The position numbers and the translations under genes are program-made. Positions 54,101 through 63,160 of a DNA stretch of 64,000 bases are shown here, one piece after another. Source of the DNA: DT-111 sp965263225 (GTDB lineage: Bacteria; Bacteroidota; Bacteroidia; Chitinophagales; Saprospiraceae); the NCBI GenBank assembly GCA_965263225.1, contig CBDHHG010000043.1:186001-250000 (forward strand), written 5' to 3'. Positions within the stretch are counted from its first letter, which is position 1. Each line of letters begins with the position of its first letter. The notes beneath the pieces were generated by a model, which was given only the letters and a program-made list of their open reading frames with translations, had not been told where the DNA came from and did no database searches.

Positions 54101-56923
54101 ATGACCTACGATAATTTCACTACGAAAGCACAAGAGGCCATTCTGAAAGCACAGCAGATCGCAGCTGGACTGGATCAGCAGCAGGTAGACACGACTCACC
54201 TGATGAAAGGGATCATCGAAATAGATGAAAATGTAGCCAATTTCCTACTCCAGAAAGTAGGAGTGAATATGAGCGCTCTTCGGCTAAAACTGGAGGAAGC
54301 CGTGAAAGGTTATCCCAAAGTAAAAGGAACTGAAAAGCAATTCTTGACGAATGATGCCAATCGCGCCCTAAGCCGAGCCAAAAAGACCTTGAGCAAATTT
54401 GGGGACGAATACATCTCCATTGAGCTAATCATTCTGGGCATCCTGCAAGGCACAGATCAAGCTGCCCGGATGCTAAAAGATCAGGGTGCAACGGAGAAAG
54501 GCATTGTTGACGCTATCGAAGAATTGAGGAAAGGACGTAAAGTGACAGACCAAAGCGCAGAGGAAAGCTACAATGCCCTACGCAAGTTTGGAATTAACCT
54601 CAATGAAAAAGCAGAGTCTGGTCAATTAGATCCTATCATCGGTAGAGATGAAGAGATTCGACGAGTGCTACATATCCTTTCTCGCAGAAAGAAAAACAAT
54701 CCCCTATTGATTGGTGAGCCTGGTGTTGGTAAGACGGCCATTGTAGAGGGAATCGCCTGGCGCATTGTAAAAGGAGATGTACCTGAGCAATTGAAATCTA
54801 AAAAGATCTATACTTTAGATATTGCGGGGCTGGTCGCAGGTGCCAAGTATAAAGGCGAGTTTGAAGAAAGGCTAAAAGGCTTGATCAAGGAAGTGACGGA
54901 ATCTGGAGGCGAGATCATTCTTTTCATCGACGAGATTCACACCTTGATTGGTGCGGGGGGAGGCCAAGGCGCCATCGACGCTGCCAATATCCTGAAGCCC
55001 GCCCTAGCCCGTGGAGAACTGCGCACCATCGGCGCCACAACCCTGGATGAATACCAGAAGTACTTCGAAAAAGACAAGGCCTTAGTAAGACGGTTCCAAA
55101 CAGTAACTATCGGCGAACCTAGTGTAGAAGATACTATCTCTATATTGCGTGGACTACAGGAGCGCTACGAAGTATACCACAAGATTGAGATCCTTGATGA
55201 AGCTCTGATCTCCGCTGCGGAACTAGCACATAGATACATTGCGGATCGCTTTTTGCCAGATAAAGCCATTGACTTAATTGATGAGGCAGCAGCGAAGCTG
55301 CGATTAGAATTAGATTCCGTTCCTGAGGAAGTGGATGAATGGGATCGAAAGGTTCGTCAGTTGGAGATCGAAAGAGAAGCAATTAAACGAGAAAAAGACT
55401 CCAAGCAACTCAAGACCATCAAGGAGCAGATCGCCAATGCGAAAGAAAAGCGGGATTCGGTACGCGCCAGTTGGAAGAATGAAAAAGAGATCGTCGATAC
55501 CTTGACCAACGTCAAGAAACGAATCGAAGAGTTAGAAATGGAGGCGGAAATAGCTGAACGGAACAGTGATTTCGAGACAGTGGCCAAGATTCGATATGGA
55601 GAACTCCAGAAGCAACAGGCTATGCTCAAAGCCGCCGAGGAAAAGCTCGATAAACTACCCGACGAAAACCGATTCACCAATGAAGAGGTATCTGCCAATG
55701 ATATCGCCGAGGTTGTTTCTCGCTGGACGGGGATTCCGGTCGCCAAGATGATGCAGAGTGAAAAGGATAAGCTGCTTCGCCTTGAGGATGAAATCCATAA
55801 GCGCTTGATCGGACAGGATGAAGCAGTACGGGCGGTATCAGATGCTGTTAGGAGAAGCCGGGCTGGCTTACAGGATGCCGGGCGTCCCATCGGGTCCTTT
55901 ATCTTCCTTGGTCCAACTGGTGTTGGTAAAACAGAGTTGGCCAAAGCCTTAGCAGAGGTCCTTTTTGATGATGAAAAAGCGATCACTCGGATTGATATGA
56001 GTGAATACCAAGAACGGCATAATGTAAGCCGATTGGTTGGTGCGCCTCCTGGTTATGTAGGGTATGACGAAGGCGGGCAATTAACGGAAGCGGTGCGCCG
56101 CAAACCTTATTCCATTATTCTACTAGATGAAATAGAAAAAGCTCACCCGGACACCTTCAATATCCTCCTACAGGTATTAGATGATGGCCGTTTGACGGAC
56201 AACCGCGGGCGGGTAGCTAACTTTAAGAATACACTCATTATCATGACCTCCAATATGGGGGCCGAAACGATCCTGGAGAATTTTGAAGACCTGGATGCCC
56301 TCGGAGACGATCATAGAACAGAGATTATAAACACGACCAAAGAAGAGGTCTTTGATCACTTGAAGGAAAATCTCAGACCGGAATTCCTCAACCGGATCGA
56401 TGAGCAGATCATGTTCCTTCCCTTATCTAGAAAAGAAATCCATTCTATCTTGAAGCTCCTAATGCGCAAGGTAGATAAGATGCTTGCTAAACAAGGGATT
56501 ATTGTAAAGATCAGTGATAAAGCACTGGACCTTCTAGCTGATCGAGGCTATGACCCGCAGTTTGGCGCACGTCCGATGAAACGAGTGCTCCAGCGAGATG
56601 TCATCAACGAGCTATCCAAGGAAGTCCTTTCTGGCAAATTTAGCAGTGGTGACACCATCTATATTGACTCGGACAAACAGGGTTTAACCTTTAGCAAGGA
56701 ACCGTTTGAAGGAGTGGTGGTGGAAGAAAAGGCACCAAGTGAAGAAGAAAAAGCCGAAGAGGCAGCAGCAGCGAAAGCTAAAGAAGAGGCCGAAGAAGCT
56801 AAGCGAAAAGAGCATCGGAAGAAGCAGTTGGAAGAACTCCAAAAAGCTACTCAGGATGTAATGGATGCTGCCGCGGAAGTGAAGAAGAATCAGAAGAAGG
56901 GAAAAGAAACTAAAGAGGAATAA
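54101..56923 (+). CDS. clpB: ClpB-type AAA+ disaggregase with long charged tail
   Basis: A 940-residue Hsp100. The Clp N-domain (1-140) is followed by AAA-1 with GEPGVGKT (205-212), a coiled-coil middle domain (about 395-520, DSVPEEVDEWDRKVRQLEIE) that marks ClpB rather than ClpC, and AAA-2 with GPTGVGKT (604-611) and RIDMSEYQE. ClpB rescues aggregated proteins with DnaK. The usual length is about 860; here a tail of about 70 residues rich in Glu, Lys and Ala follows the D2 domain. The ATG lies just past TACAATAAATG, with no clear heat-shock operator visible. Confidence 0.93.
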   Translation: MTYDNFTTKAQEAILKAQQIAAGLDQQQVDTTHLMKGIIEIDENVANFLLQKVGVNMSALRLKLEEAVKGYPKVKGTEKQFLTNDANRALSRAKKTLSKFGDEYISIELIILGILQGTDQAARMLKDQGATEKGIVDAIEELRKGRKVTDQSAEESYNALRKFGINLNEKAESGQLDPIIGRDEEIRRVLHILSRRKKNNPLLIGEPGVGKTAIVEGIAWRIVKGDVPEQLKSKKIYTLDIAGLVAGAKYKGEFEERLKGLIKEVTESGGEIILFIDEIHTLIGAGGGQGAIDAANILKPALARGELRTIGATTLDEYQKYFEKDKALVRRFQTVTIGEPSVEDTISILRGLQERYEVYHKIEILDEALISAAELAHRYIADRFLPDKAIDLIDEAAAKLRLELDSVPEEVDEWDRKVRQLEIEREAIKREKDSKQLKTIKEQIANAKEKRDSVRASWKNEKEIVDTLTNVKKRIEELEMEAEIAERNSDFETVAKIRYGELQKQQAMLKAAEEKLDKLPDENRFTNEEVSANDIAEVVSRWTGIPVAKMMQSEKDKLLRLEDEIHKRLIGQDEAVRAVSDAVRRSRAGLQDAGRPIGSFIFLGPTGVGKTELAKALAEVLFDDEKAITRIDMSEYQERHNVSRLVGAPPGYVGYDEGGQLTEAVRRKPYSIILLDEIEKAHPDTFNILLQVLDDGRLTDNRGRVANFKNTLIIMTSNMGAETILENFEDLDALGDDHRTEIINTTKEEVFDHLKENLRPEFLNRIDEQIMFLPLSRKEIHSILKLLMRKVDKMLAKQGIIVKISDKALDLLADRGYDPQFGARPMKRVLQRDVINELSKEVLSGKFSSGDTIYIDSDKQGLTFSKEPFEGVVVEEKAPSEEEKAEEAAAAKAKEEAEEAKRKEHRKKQLEELQKATQDVMDAAAEVKKNQKKGKETKEE

Positions 56924-56930
56924 GTGATCT

Positions 56931-56980
56931 AAATCGGAAGCGGGTGATTGGCTAAATTGCCGGACCCGCTTTCGATTTTG
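56931..56980 (+). terminator. Terminator of clpB
   Basis: AAATCGGAAGCGGGT (56931-56945) pairs with ACCCGCTTTCGATTT (56964-56978), one mismatch in 15 bp, followed by TGTTAT. It lies 8 bp past the clpB stop, with the small minus-strand gene beyond. Confidence 0.65.
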
Positions 56981-56995
56981 TTATAGGTAAACCTA

Positions 56996-57214
56996 TTAAG
57001 CAGTAGTTACTGCAGTAGGTTGGGAGTTTTCGACAAATTTTTTGCCATCCCACAATCCGTGCCACTCAATATCCTTACCCATGGCTTGATAGTGTAGAAA
57101 AGTTCTTTCTGCAGCCTCTTTCTCTTTCCGGTGAATCGTGATATTATTCGGAGATGATTTGATGGTGAAATAGTATTTGCCCTTGCCGTAGTCAAAGTTC
57201 TTCTTTGATCTCAT
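56996..57214 (-). CDS. Small conserved-looking cytosolic protein
   Basis: Using the ATG at 57212-57214 gives 72 residues; a frame 11 codons longer starts at 57247 with an unlikely Cys/Tyr-rich lead. The sequence KNFDYGKGKYYFTIKSSPNN, with EKEAAERTFLHY and IEWHGLWDGKKFV, has a regular strand-helix look with even composition, as expected of a real small protein. I do not recognise a named family. It is convergent with clpB across the terminator. Confidence 0.6.
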   Translation of the reverse strand: MRSKKNFDYGKGKYYFTIKSSPNNITIHRKEKEAAERTFLHYQAMGKDIEWHGLWDGKKFVENSQPTAVTTA

Positions 57215-57457
57215 ATAACAATATTTAATGTAACAATAGAATTCCAATTTGCATTGCAGTGTTCGTCGCTATGGGTAGGCTTTATTGGTAGGTACTGTTT
57301 ACGCCAGAACATAGGGAGATTAGGCATTTCACAAGAAATGTTGTAACTGGCGTTGTCAAAATTCAACAGACTTTTACACTTTTCACACTGCATCTATTAA
57401 AAAGAACGACATAATTTTTAGAAAAGTTGTATGGAATAAAATTTTTTCCGTTGATAC

Positions 57458-57985
57458 TCAACTATTTCCATCTTCGTGCCACGATAGGCCAGCAATAAAG
57501 TGATCAATTTCACGTTGCGTGCGGAGTCGGAAAACAGTCTGTTTGGAGGATAATTGATTCAGCTTTTTCAAAATACCAGGGCGTCTCGTATTGTTGTAAA
57601 AGAAGACGTATTGAAGAAAAGGAAGATTAAATCGTTCTTCACATCCTTCCGCCATATCTGGCCGTGTTCGCCCCCCAGTTTGCCACAACCGCAACAATAC
57701 CCTGTAAACGCATAGCCAACGAGATCGATCTAAAAACACCACAGTATCAGCTCTTTGCAAACGAATATCCATGGTTCCGCCATAGTTACCGTCCAAGATC
57801 CACCGATCCTGATCCGCAAATTCAGTAACCATCTGTTTCCACTCTTTTTTGTCTCGCTCTACCCAGTTGGGTTGCCAAAAGGCTTGGTCGAGATGAATCA
57901 ACGGCAACCCGAGAATGTTTCCCAACTCTCGAGCCAGCGTAGACTTCCCCGCTCCTCCGCAACCGATGATCATAATTCTCTTCAT
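57458..57985 (-). CDS. P-loop (adenylate-kinase-like) topology-modulation-type protein
   Basis: Using the ATG at 57983-57985 gives 175 residues, beginning MKRIMIIGCGGAGKSTLARE with the P-loop GCGGAGKST at 8-16. The following HLDQAFWQPNW and LDGNYGGTMDIRLQRADTVVFLD are marks of the FlaR-like 'DNA topology modulation' family, small NTP-binding kinase-like proteins. The earlier start would add 16 residues of low quality. The true substrate is not known. It lies 60 bp downstream of the strictosidine-synthase-like gene on the same strand. Confidence 0.85.
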   Translation of the reverse strand: MKRIMIIGCGGAGKSTLARELGNILGLPLIHLDQAFWQPNWVERDKKEWKQMVTEFADQDRWILDGNYGGTMDIRLQRADTVVFLDRSRWLCVYRVLLRLWQTGGRTRPDMAEGCEERFNLPFLQYVFFYNNTRRPGILKKLNQLSSKQTVFRLRTQREIDHFIAGLSWHEDGNS

Positions 57986-58045
57986 ATCGTGATTGAAGGT
58001 AGCAAAAGAGTCAGGGAAAAAATTATCTAGCAAAAGGAAAAAAAA

Positions 58046-59146
58046 TTACTCCAAGGAATACTTTGCTACCGCTGAAACAACATCACCTCCCAGATAGAGC
58101 CTATTGTCGACTTCTTCTATTGCCCCTGCCTCAGACACGATCTGTCCATTCGTATCAAACAGCGCATTCAGGATTTGGCCTTGTTCCGACACTTCGAGTA
58201 CCATACCAAATTTCTCAGCTTTAGGTTGTAAAAATCGGGGCAAGCCAAAGACTAGTTTCTTCATGCCGCGCTTCGTGTGGATCTTATCTAATTGATCATT
58301 CCTTTTGGTCGTAAAGCCAATCCAAAAATTTCCATTGTCTCGCCTTGTCAGGTTATTTGGGAAACCAGGTAGATTTTCCATAAAGATCTCTTTGTCTCCC
58401 AGCTTTTTCTCTTCTAGCCATATCTTTAACACTCTATATTTCGTAGTTTCGGATAACAATAAGTAAGACTCATCTTTAGCGAGTGCAAGGCCATTGGCAA
58501 AATAGTGCCCTTCGGAAATAACCTGCAATTGACCTTGATCGGGATGATAGGCATAGACCCCACCCTTAGGTTTCAGCTCCAGGATTAACTTATTGAATGT
58601 TCTAGTCGAGCTTATATCCTCAGAAGACATATTGGCAAAATAAATGGTCCCATCAGTTGCAATTGCCAGGCCCGTTCCCATTAGAATGGGAGCGCCTACA
58701 GGGGTAGTTGTAACCAAGGTGTCAATCTGCCGATCGGGACCAATCTTTATTAGGCCTGTACCATTCTGCAGTGCAATAAGGTTTCCCCTTTCGTTAAATT
58801 CCATTCCAGTTACCCAAGCTTCGGTCTGTAGATACTCTTCTACCTCCCCGGCTGGCGTGATCTTGAGAATGGCTCCACTTGAAAAATCATTAGGCTTGGC
58901 ATGTACTCCACAGTAGATATTTCCTGCTCGGTCAACTGCAAAATCTTCAGCTCCGTACCAACCAGACAAAGAAATCAATTCAGCACTAGTCAGTTTTTCA
59001 TTTAGGGTCAATTCACGTTCAAATGCAGGTTTAACAGGGGGCTCCCAGGTGTTGGGCTGAATAGCACAGCCTTTAAAGAGAATCATTACTGCCAAGAGAC
59101 AAATCGTACTAATTGTCCACCATCCTATTTTGCGTAAAGTATTCAT
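58046..59146 (-). CDS. Strictosidine-synthase/SMP-30-like beta-propeller protein
   Basis: A 366-residue protein anchored by an N-terminal helix (about 9-27, ending FKGC, possibly a lipobox). The body is a six-bladed propeller of the strictosidine-synthase/APMAP type: EDFAVDRAGNIYCGVH, GLAIATDGTIYFAN, FANGLALAKDESYLLLSETTKYR, LPGFPNNLTRRDNGNFWIGF. Family members are lactonases or arylesterases that use Ca ions; the substrate is not readable. Its promoter carries the Crp/Fnr-linked site at 59175-59224, and the next gene upstream is a Crp/Fnr regulator. Confidence 0.85.
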   Translation of the reverse strand: MNTLRKIGWWTISTICLLAVMILFKGCAIQPNTWEPPVKPAFERELTLNEKLTSAELISLSGWYGAEDFAVDRAGNIYCGVHAKPNDFSSGAILKITPAGEVEEYLQTEAWVTGMEFNERGNLIALQNGTGLIKIGPDRQIDTLVTTTPVGAPILMGTGLAIATDGTIYFANMSSEDISSTRTFNKLILELKPKGGVYAYHPDQGQLQVISEGHYFANGLALAKDESYLLLSETTKYRVLKIWLEEKKLGDKEIFMENLPGFPNNLTRRDNGNFWIGFTTKRNDQLDKIHTKRGMKKLVFGLPRFLQPKAEKFGMVLEVSEQGQILNALFDTNGQIVSEAGAIEEVDNRLYLGGDVVSAVAKYSLE

Positions 59147-59174
59147 ATTCTGGTTTTTTATTTAATGAATACCA

Positions 59175-59224
59175 CAAAACTAGTGGGACAGCATACGAGA
59201 GTCATTTACATATGTTGATAAATG
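59175..59224 (-). promoter_or_regulatory. Putative Crp/Fnr-type site and promoter of the propeller gene
   Basis: TAGTTTTG (minus strand, 59175-59182) fits TAnnTTTG. Exactly 22 bp upstream lies the site 59203-59224, with 10-bp units TTTACATATG and TTGATAAATG on the plus strand. It is the most degenerate of the three sites of this kind in the window, but the spacing matches the one at 62363-62412 exactly. Confidence 0.45.
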
Positions 59225-59644
59225 GGAGCTGTATTATTCCTGGAACTACTACTGTAATCAATTTTACTCTTGGGAGGTACTTTAGTTATCAGACTGACAA
59301 TTAGGAATTGCTTTCAACCTTTTAGTTCACTCTGTGCCTAATAGTTTTCCACCTATTCTTATTCATGTTTATATGCTTTATGTTCGAATATACTCTTGAG
59401 ATTGCCTTCGGCGACTGATTTTCTTACAATCGCCGAAGAAAGTCAGCAAAGAACGCTTGGCAAAACAGAACTCGATCCCTCAAACAGTGTTTTGCCAGGC
59501 CTCCCGCATCGGGTTATACCCTATTCACTGGTCAAGCTGCTTTAGGAAGTTGAGGAAAGTGGCCTTAGCCTGACGGCTATAGTGGGAAACACGTCTAGTG
59601 TAAGTTTAGGTAAGAAGGCCAAACAATATACAGCATATTCAATA
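59225..59644. other. Intergenic with two hairpins
   Basis: No gene is recognised. Two perfect stems may be terminators of the Crp/Fnr gene at 59645: CTTCGGCGA/TCGCCGAAG (59406-59438) and TGGCAAAACA/TGTTTTGCCA (59458-59497). The rest is unremarkable. Confidence 0.45.
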
Positions 59645-60220
59645 CTAGCGAGTTGCCAACTTCTTGCGAATACGACTCAATTGGGTAGGTGTGATACCGA
59701 GGTAAGAGGCAATGTGGTATTGTGGAATTTGTACTTCTAGTAACGGGAACTCCTCCTGCATAATCTTATATCGATACTCGGCCTCCATCAAGGCCATTTC
59801 TATTTCCTTCTTTTCCTTTTCCAAAAAGTAAGCTTCGGCAATTTTCCTTCCCAGGCGCTCCAAGTCGTGATATTGATCATATAGGGCGGTGACCTGTTCA
59901 AAGGAGGCGGCCCAAATTATGCAAGGTTTTAGAGCCTGTTGCGCTACTTGATTGGGCTGTCCGGTAAGCAGAGAAGTATAGGCGCCAACTAAGGTGGGAG
60001 CCATAAAAAATTGCTTGTTGTATTCCTTGCCAGCTTCATTGAGGAAGAAGGCTCGCATGATCCCGGCTTCCAAAAAGCCAATTTGCTTACTGTACTCCCC
60101 GAATCTAGCGAAAAAATCTTGGGAAGGAAGTTCAATTCGTCGAAATAGGGGTCGCAAGGCTTCCAGCGTGGCAGCTTGCAATGGGCTAATATGTTGAAGG
60201 TATTGAAAGAGTGGCTCCAT
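59645..60220 (-). CDS. Crp/Fnr family transcriptional regulator
   Basis: A 191-residue protein with a cyclic-nucleotide-binding-like domain (about 12-110: LEAGIMRAFFLNEAGKEYNKQF) and a C-terminal helix-turn-helix (about 160-190, IASYLGITPTQLSRIRKKL). It is one of three short Crp/Fnr proteins in the window and differs clearly from the other two. The next gene downstream on the same strand, about 500 bp on, is the propeller gene whose promoter carries the shared site. Confidence 0.9.
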   Translation of the reverse strand: MEPLFQYLQHISPLQAATLEALRPLFRRIELPSQDFFARFGEYSKQIGFLEAGIMRAFFLNEAGKEYNKQFFMAPTLVGAYTSLLTGQPNQVAQQALKPCIIWAASFEQVTALYDQYHDLERLGRKIAEAYFLEKEKKEIEMALMEAEYRYKIMQEEFPLLEVQIPQYHIASYLGITPTQLSRIRKKLATR

Positions 60221-60368
60221 GCTAATTGAGCTATTGTCTTAGTAAATAGCAAGTTAGTTTATTATCCCAAACACAAAAAGGAAAGGAGCTCCCAAATTAT
60301 TCAGGAACTCCCTTCTTCCTTGCATTCACGGTTCAGTTCTTCATCATGATTATTGCGTTTATGGGAAA

Positions 60369-61226
60369 CTAGCTAAAATCACCTAGAGCATAAAACGCTT
60401 GCAGGATTTTCCCAAAGGCTGAAGGTTGATGCAACCATGGGATATGTCCTGATCCATCTATAATAATGGAGGTGGTGCTGGGATAGCGATCCGACACAGC
60501 TTGTTGGCTTTCCCCATAGATATCCTGACTTCCATACGTTAGACAAACTGGGAAAGGTGGTTCACTCATCTTTTTTAGGGTTTTGTACCTTAGGATACTC
60601 CCTCTCGTCTTATTAATTGGTGCGGCCTTAATGGATTCCAATTGTTCTTGGTTTACTGTAATATTCGGATATGCCTTGTGGTAATTGTTCATTACTAAAA
60701 AGAAGAGCTTTTGATAGGCTCGGTCCGAACCGAACATACCCAAAAGTGAGTACCATCCCATTTTCATCCATTCCCAGTTAGAAGCCATTTTCTTATTGAA
60801 GTGCATGACTTCTCTTTCGGTACGCTTCCAAAGCTCATTGGTGCCAGAGCTAGGGCTACAGAGAAAAAGACTCTTAATGCGAGAGAGTCGCTCAGCGGAA
60901 TAGATCTGTGCATAAAGTCCTCCCCAGGAATGCCCAAAAAGGTGAAAGTCCTCTAATTGAAAATGCGCGGCGATAGCATCAATATCCGAAATATAATCCT
61001 CCATCGTGTAAGAAAAATCAGGATTACTAGAAAGCCCTGTCCCTCTTTGCTCAAAGGTAATTACCTGGAACTTGCCATGCAATTCGGCCGCCAGATTGAA
61101 CATCGGGTCAGGAACTCCCGGGCCACCATGTAGTAATATTACAGTCTCTGCATGTTCCCGAGGGTAGACAGTAGTATGCAGGGAAACTTTTCCATTTTGA
61201 ACGAGGAAACGATCATAATCATACAT
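60369..61226 (-). CDS. Alpha/beta hydrolase (proline iminopeptidase-like)
   Basis: A 285-residue alpha/beta hydrolase of the proline-iminopeptidase branch: oxyanion motif HGGPG at 33-37, nucleophile elbow GHSWGG with Ser100, and a late catalytic pair in YGSQDIYG and GSGHIPWLHQP. The cap region WEWMKMGWYSLLG is typical. No signal peptide; cytosolic. It starts 51 bp after the serine-hydrolase gene at 61278 and may share its transcript. The substrate is unknown. Confidence 0.9.
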   Translation of the reverse strand: MYDYDRFLVQNGKVSLHTTVYPREHAETVILLHGGPGVPDPMFNLAAELHGKFQVITFEQRGTGLSSNPDFSYTMEDYISDIDAIAAHFQLEDFHLFGHSWGGLYAQIYSAERLSRIKSLFLCSPSSGTNELWKRTEREVMHFNKKMASNWEWMKMGWYSLLGMFGSDRAYQKLFFLVMNNYHKAYPNITVNQEQLESIKAAPINKTRGSILRYKTLKKMSEPPFPVCLTYGSQDIYGESQQAVSDRYPSTTSIIIDGSGHIPWLHQPSAFGKILQAFYALGDFS

Positions 61227-61277
61227 AACTCAATGCGTCAATTTGAAGTAAATGGTTCGGCGATGAAGGAAGTGTTC

Positions 61278-62333
61278 TTACAGAAATTGTGCATCCAGCG
61301 CATCCAATCTACGTTGATCCGAAAAACCCGATTTATTGGTCAATAGATAACTGGCGAGTCCTGCCTCTGGGTAAACTCTTAGTTCTAAGTAAAACCCTCC
61401 ACCTCCTCCGGCATGATGCAAATACCTTCGTCCCTTTAAGGCCCCCTTAAACCAACCAAGTGCAAGACCGGAAGGCTTCCCTGAAGCTAGAGATTGCTCG
61501 GTAAACATGAGTTTGCAAGAGGCCTCAGAAAGCACTCCATTCCCTTGCAAGAGTCCTTGCAAATGAAGATTCAGGCCCCGTGGGCTAGCTAACAAGCCCC
61601 CATAGGATGGTCCATTCAGGTAGTTTTTTCGAAACTGAATCAGCTTGTTTCTTTTGGGCTCCGTGAACTTAGACCGATCCAAAAGCAGGCTGAGTATCCA
61701 GCCATTGATCCCAGCATCATGATACCCGCTTACGGCCAGTTCATTATTCCATTTAAAGTCAATATGAGGGTTTCCCGGCAGGACATGCTCAAGAATATAT
61801 TGCTTGAAGGAAGAGCCACTTAGTTTTTCAACGATCTCTCCCAGCAGCAGATAATTGAGATTAGAATAGACTGCCTTTTGTCCAGGTGCGTACTTGCGTT
61901 TAGCTTTTGTACTTAAAGTCTTAAAACTGAACCGCTGATAATCAAAGTCTTCTTCTTCTTCGATCAAATGCACCCAGGAAATGGGGATAGGATTGTTCAA
62001 ACCAGACTGATGCGACAAAAGATGACGGATTGAAACTCCATCTAAGAAGTTGTACTGTGGTAATAGATCAAAAGCACTGCTCTCCAGGCTAAGTTTTCCT
62101 TGCTCATGTAATTGTAAAATAGCAATCGCTGTGAAGGTTTTGGAAATACTGAATAGCGGAAATTGTGATTTTTCATCAATCGCACGACCTCCATTGATGG
62201 CAGAAGTACCTTTGGTCTGCTCCTGAATAATACCCTCTTTATCGAGCAAGCAATAGTAGGCGGCAGGTGCCTTGAGCCATTTAGGAGTCGATAATTCAAA
62301 CGATTTAGTTGGTGATAGGTTGGATGCTAACAT
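61278..62333 (-). CDS. Serine hydrolase of the beta-lactamase/class C family
   Basis: A 351-residue penicillin-binding-like hydrolase. The catalytic set is SISK (Ser62, Lys65), YSN (156-158) and a late H-A-G motif (LHHAGGGGGF, about 306-315). No clear signal peptide is visible, so it may be cytosolic, as in the esterase branch of the family. Its promoter, between it and the upstream Crp/Fnr gene, carries the shared 22-bp site. Beta-lactam hydrolysis is not implied by the motifs alone. Confidence 0.9.
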   Translation of the reverse strand: MLASNLSPTKSFELSTPKWLKAPAAYYCLLDKEGIIQEQTKGTSAINGGRAIDEKSQFPLFSISKTFTAIAILQLHEQGKLSLESSAFDLLPQYNFLDGVSIRHLLSHQSGLNNPIPISWVHLIEEEEDFDYQRFSFKTLSTKAKRKYAPGQKAVYSNLNYLLLGEIVEKLSGSSFKQYILEHVLPGNPHIDFKWNNELAVSGYHDAGINGWILSLLLDRSKFTEPKRNKLIQFRKNYLNGPSYGGLLASPRGLNLHLQGLLQGNGVLSEASCKLMFTEQSLASGKPSGLALGWFKGALKGRRYLHHAGGGGGFYLELRVYPEAGLASYLLTNKSGFSDQRRLDALDAQFL

Positions 62334-62362
62334 GATCAGGGTTTTGAGATTGATCTATGACA

Positions 62363-62412
62363 CAAAACTAGTCCAACCTAAGCTAGTATGCATTAACAAA
62401 TGATAACAAGTG
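62363..62412 (-). promoter_or_regulatory. Putative Crp/Fnr-type site and promoter of the serine hydrolase
   Basis: TAGTTTTG (minus strand, 62363-62370) fits TAnnTTTG. Upstream by exactly 22 bp lies the site 62391-62412, with plus-strand units TTAACAAATG and ATAACAAGTG. It differs from the site at 2613-2634 at only a few positions. It begins 2 bp past the Crp/Fnr stop codon at 62415. Confidence 0.5.
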
Positions 62413-62414
62413 CA

Positions 62415-62990
62415 CTAGTTACCCTTCCGGCTTCTCAAGCGACTCAATGAAATGTTGGTAATGCCAAGGTAACTCGCTATATAGGAATGAGGAATGAGGT
62501 TTTCAAGCATGGGGTAATCTTCGCGAAATTGCTCCAATCGATCACTTGCTGTCAGGGCGGCCAAGCCAATTTCCTTGTCGACCTTCTTTAGGAGTTCATT
62601 CTGCAAAACAGTATGTGCAAAAGTTAGAATTTCGGAGTTTCCCAATCGCAGTTCGTTAAACACCACAGTGTTGATTGAGGCCACGGTAAGGGGAGTCAAT
62701 GCCTGTAAATTCAAGATGGAATGTCCTGCCCGAACCCGGGAAATATTTGGGGCCACGACCGTATCAGATGTGTAAAAAGATAAGGTTGTTTCTTCCCCAG
62801 GCGGATTCAGCAAGAAACTTCTACAAACACCGGACAGTACGAAGTATTCCTTGTAATTGGGGGCTCCGCTACGAAAAATCAGGTCATTTTTTTGAAATTC
62901 CTGGACTTCCAGTTGTTCTTCTATCTTGCTTTGTGAAGTCCTGGAAATCGGGTATACGTCCTGGATGATGGCTGAAAGTAGATGCTCCAT
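62415..62990 (-). CDS. Crp/Fnr family transcriptional regulator
   Basis: Using the ATG at 62988-62990 gives 191 residues; the frame is open upstream but lacks domain features there. The N-terminal effector domain (about 15-110) has QEFQKNDLIFRSGAPNYKEYFVLSGVCRSF, and the C-terminal helix-turn-helix is IPHSYIASYLGITNISLSRLRSR. This short form has no room for a full second dimer helix set. The serine hydrolase directly downstream is the likely target. Confidence 0.9.
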   Translation of the reverse strand: MEHLLSAIIQDVYPISRTSQSKIEEQLEVQEFQKNDLIFRSGAPNYKEYFVLSGVCRSFLLNPPGEETTLSFYTSDTVVAPNISRVRAGHSILNLQALTPLTVASINTVVFNELRLGNSEILTFAHTVLQNELLKKVDKEIGLAALTASDRLEQFREDYPMLENLIPHSYIASYLGITNISLSRLRSRKGN

Positions 62991-63106
62991 AATAAATGAC
63001 ACTAAGCTATTTGCGGTATTACAAGATAATAGACAAAACCTATTATAAACCTGATTGTAGTCCTGTTTCTCAGTTTGCCATTGAATCAGACCGTTCCTAA
63101 TCAAAA

Positions 63107-63160
63107 ACTAAGCAATTAGTAGGAAAACTAATTAAATAGTTGACAAACTAATCAATTAGT
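63107..63160 (+). promoter_or_regulatory. Three BlaI-type operators, 20 bp apart
   Basis: Three 14-bp dyads of the form ACTAATnnATTAGT lie at 63107 (ACTAAGCAATTAGT), 63127 (ACTAATTAAATAGT) and 63147 (ACTAATCAATTAGT, perfect). Their starts are exactly 20 bp apart, two helical turns, so repressor dimers would sit on one face. The last lies between the -33 and -7 boxes of the promoter. Confidence 0.7.

Noticed and set aside
55357..55986. A 209-codon minus-strand frame opposite clpB
   Set aside because: Its Ser-rich composition is a mirror of clpB codons; the clpB reading is certain.
57211..57393. A 60-codon minus-strand frame with CEKC near its start
   Set aside because: A zinc ribbon would need a second Cys pair in register, which is missing; it overlaps the upstream end of a better small gene.
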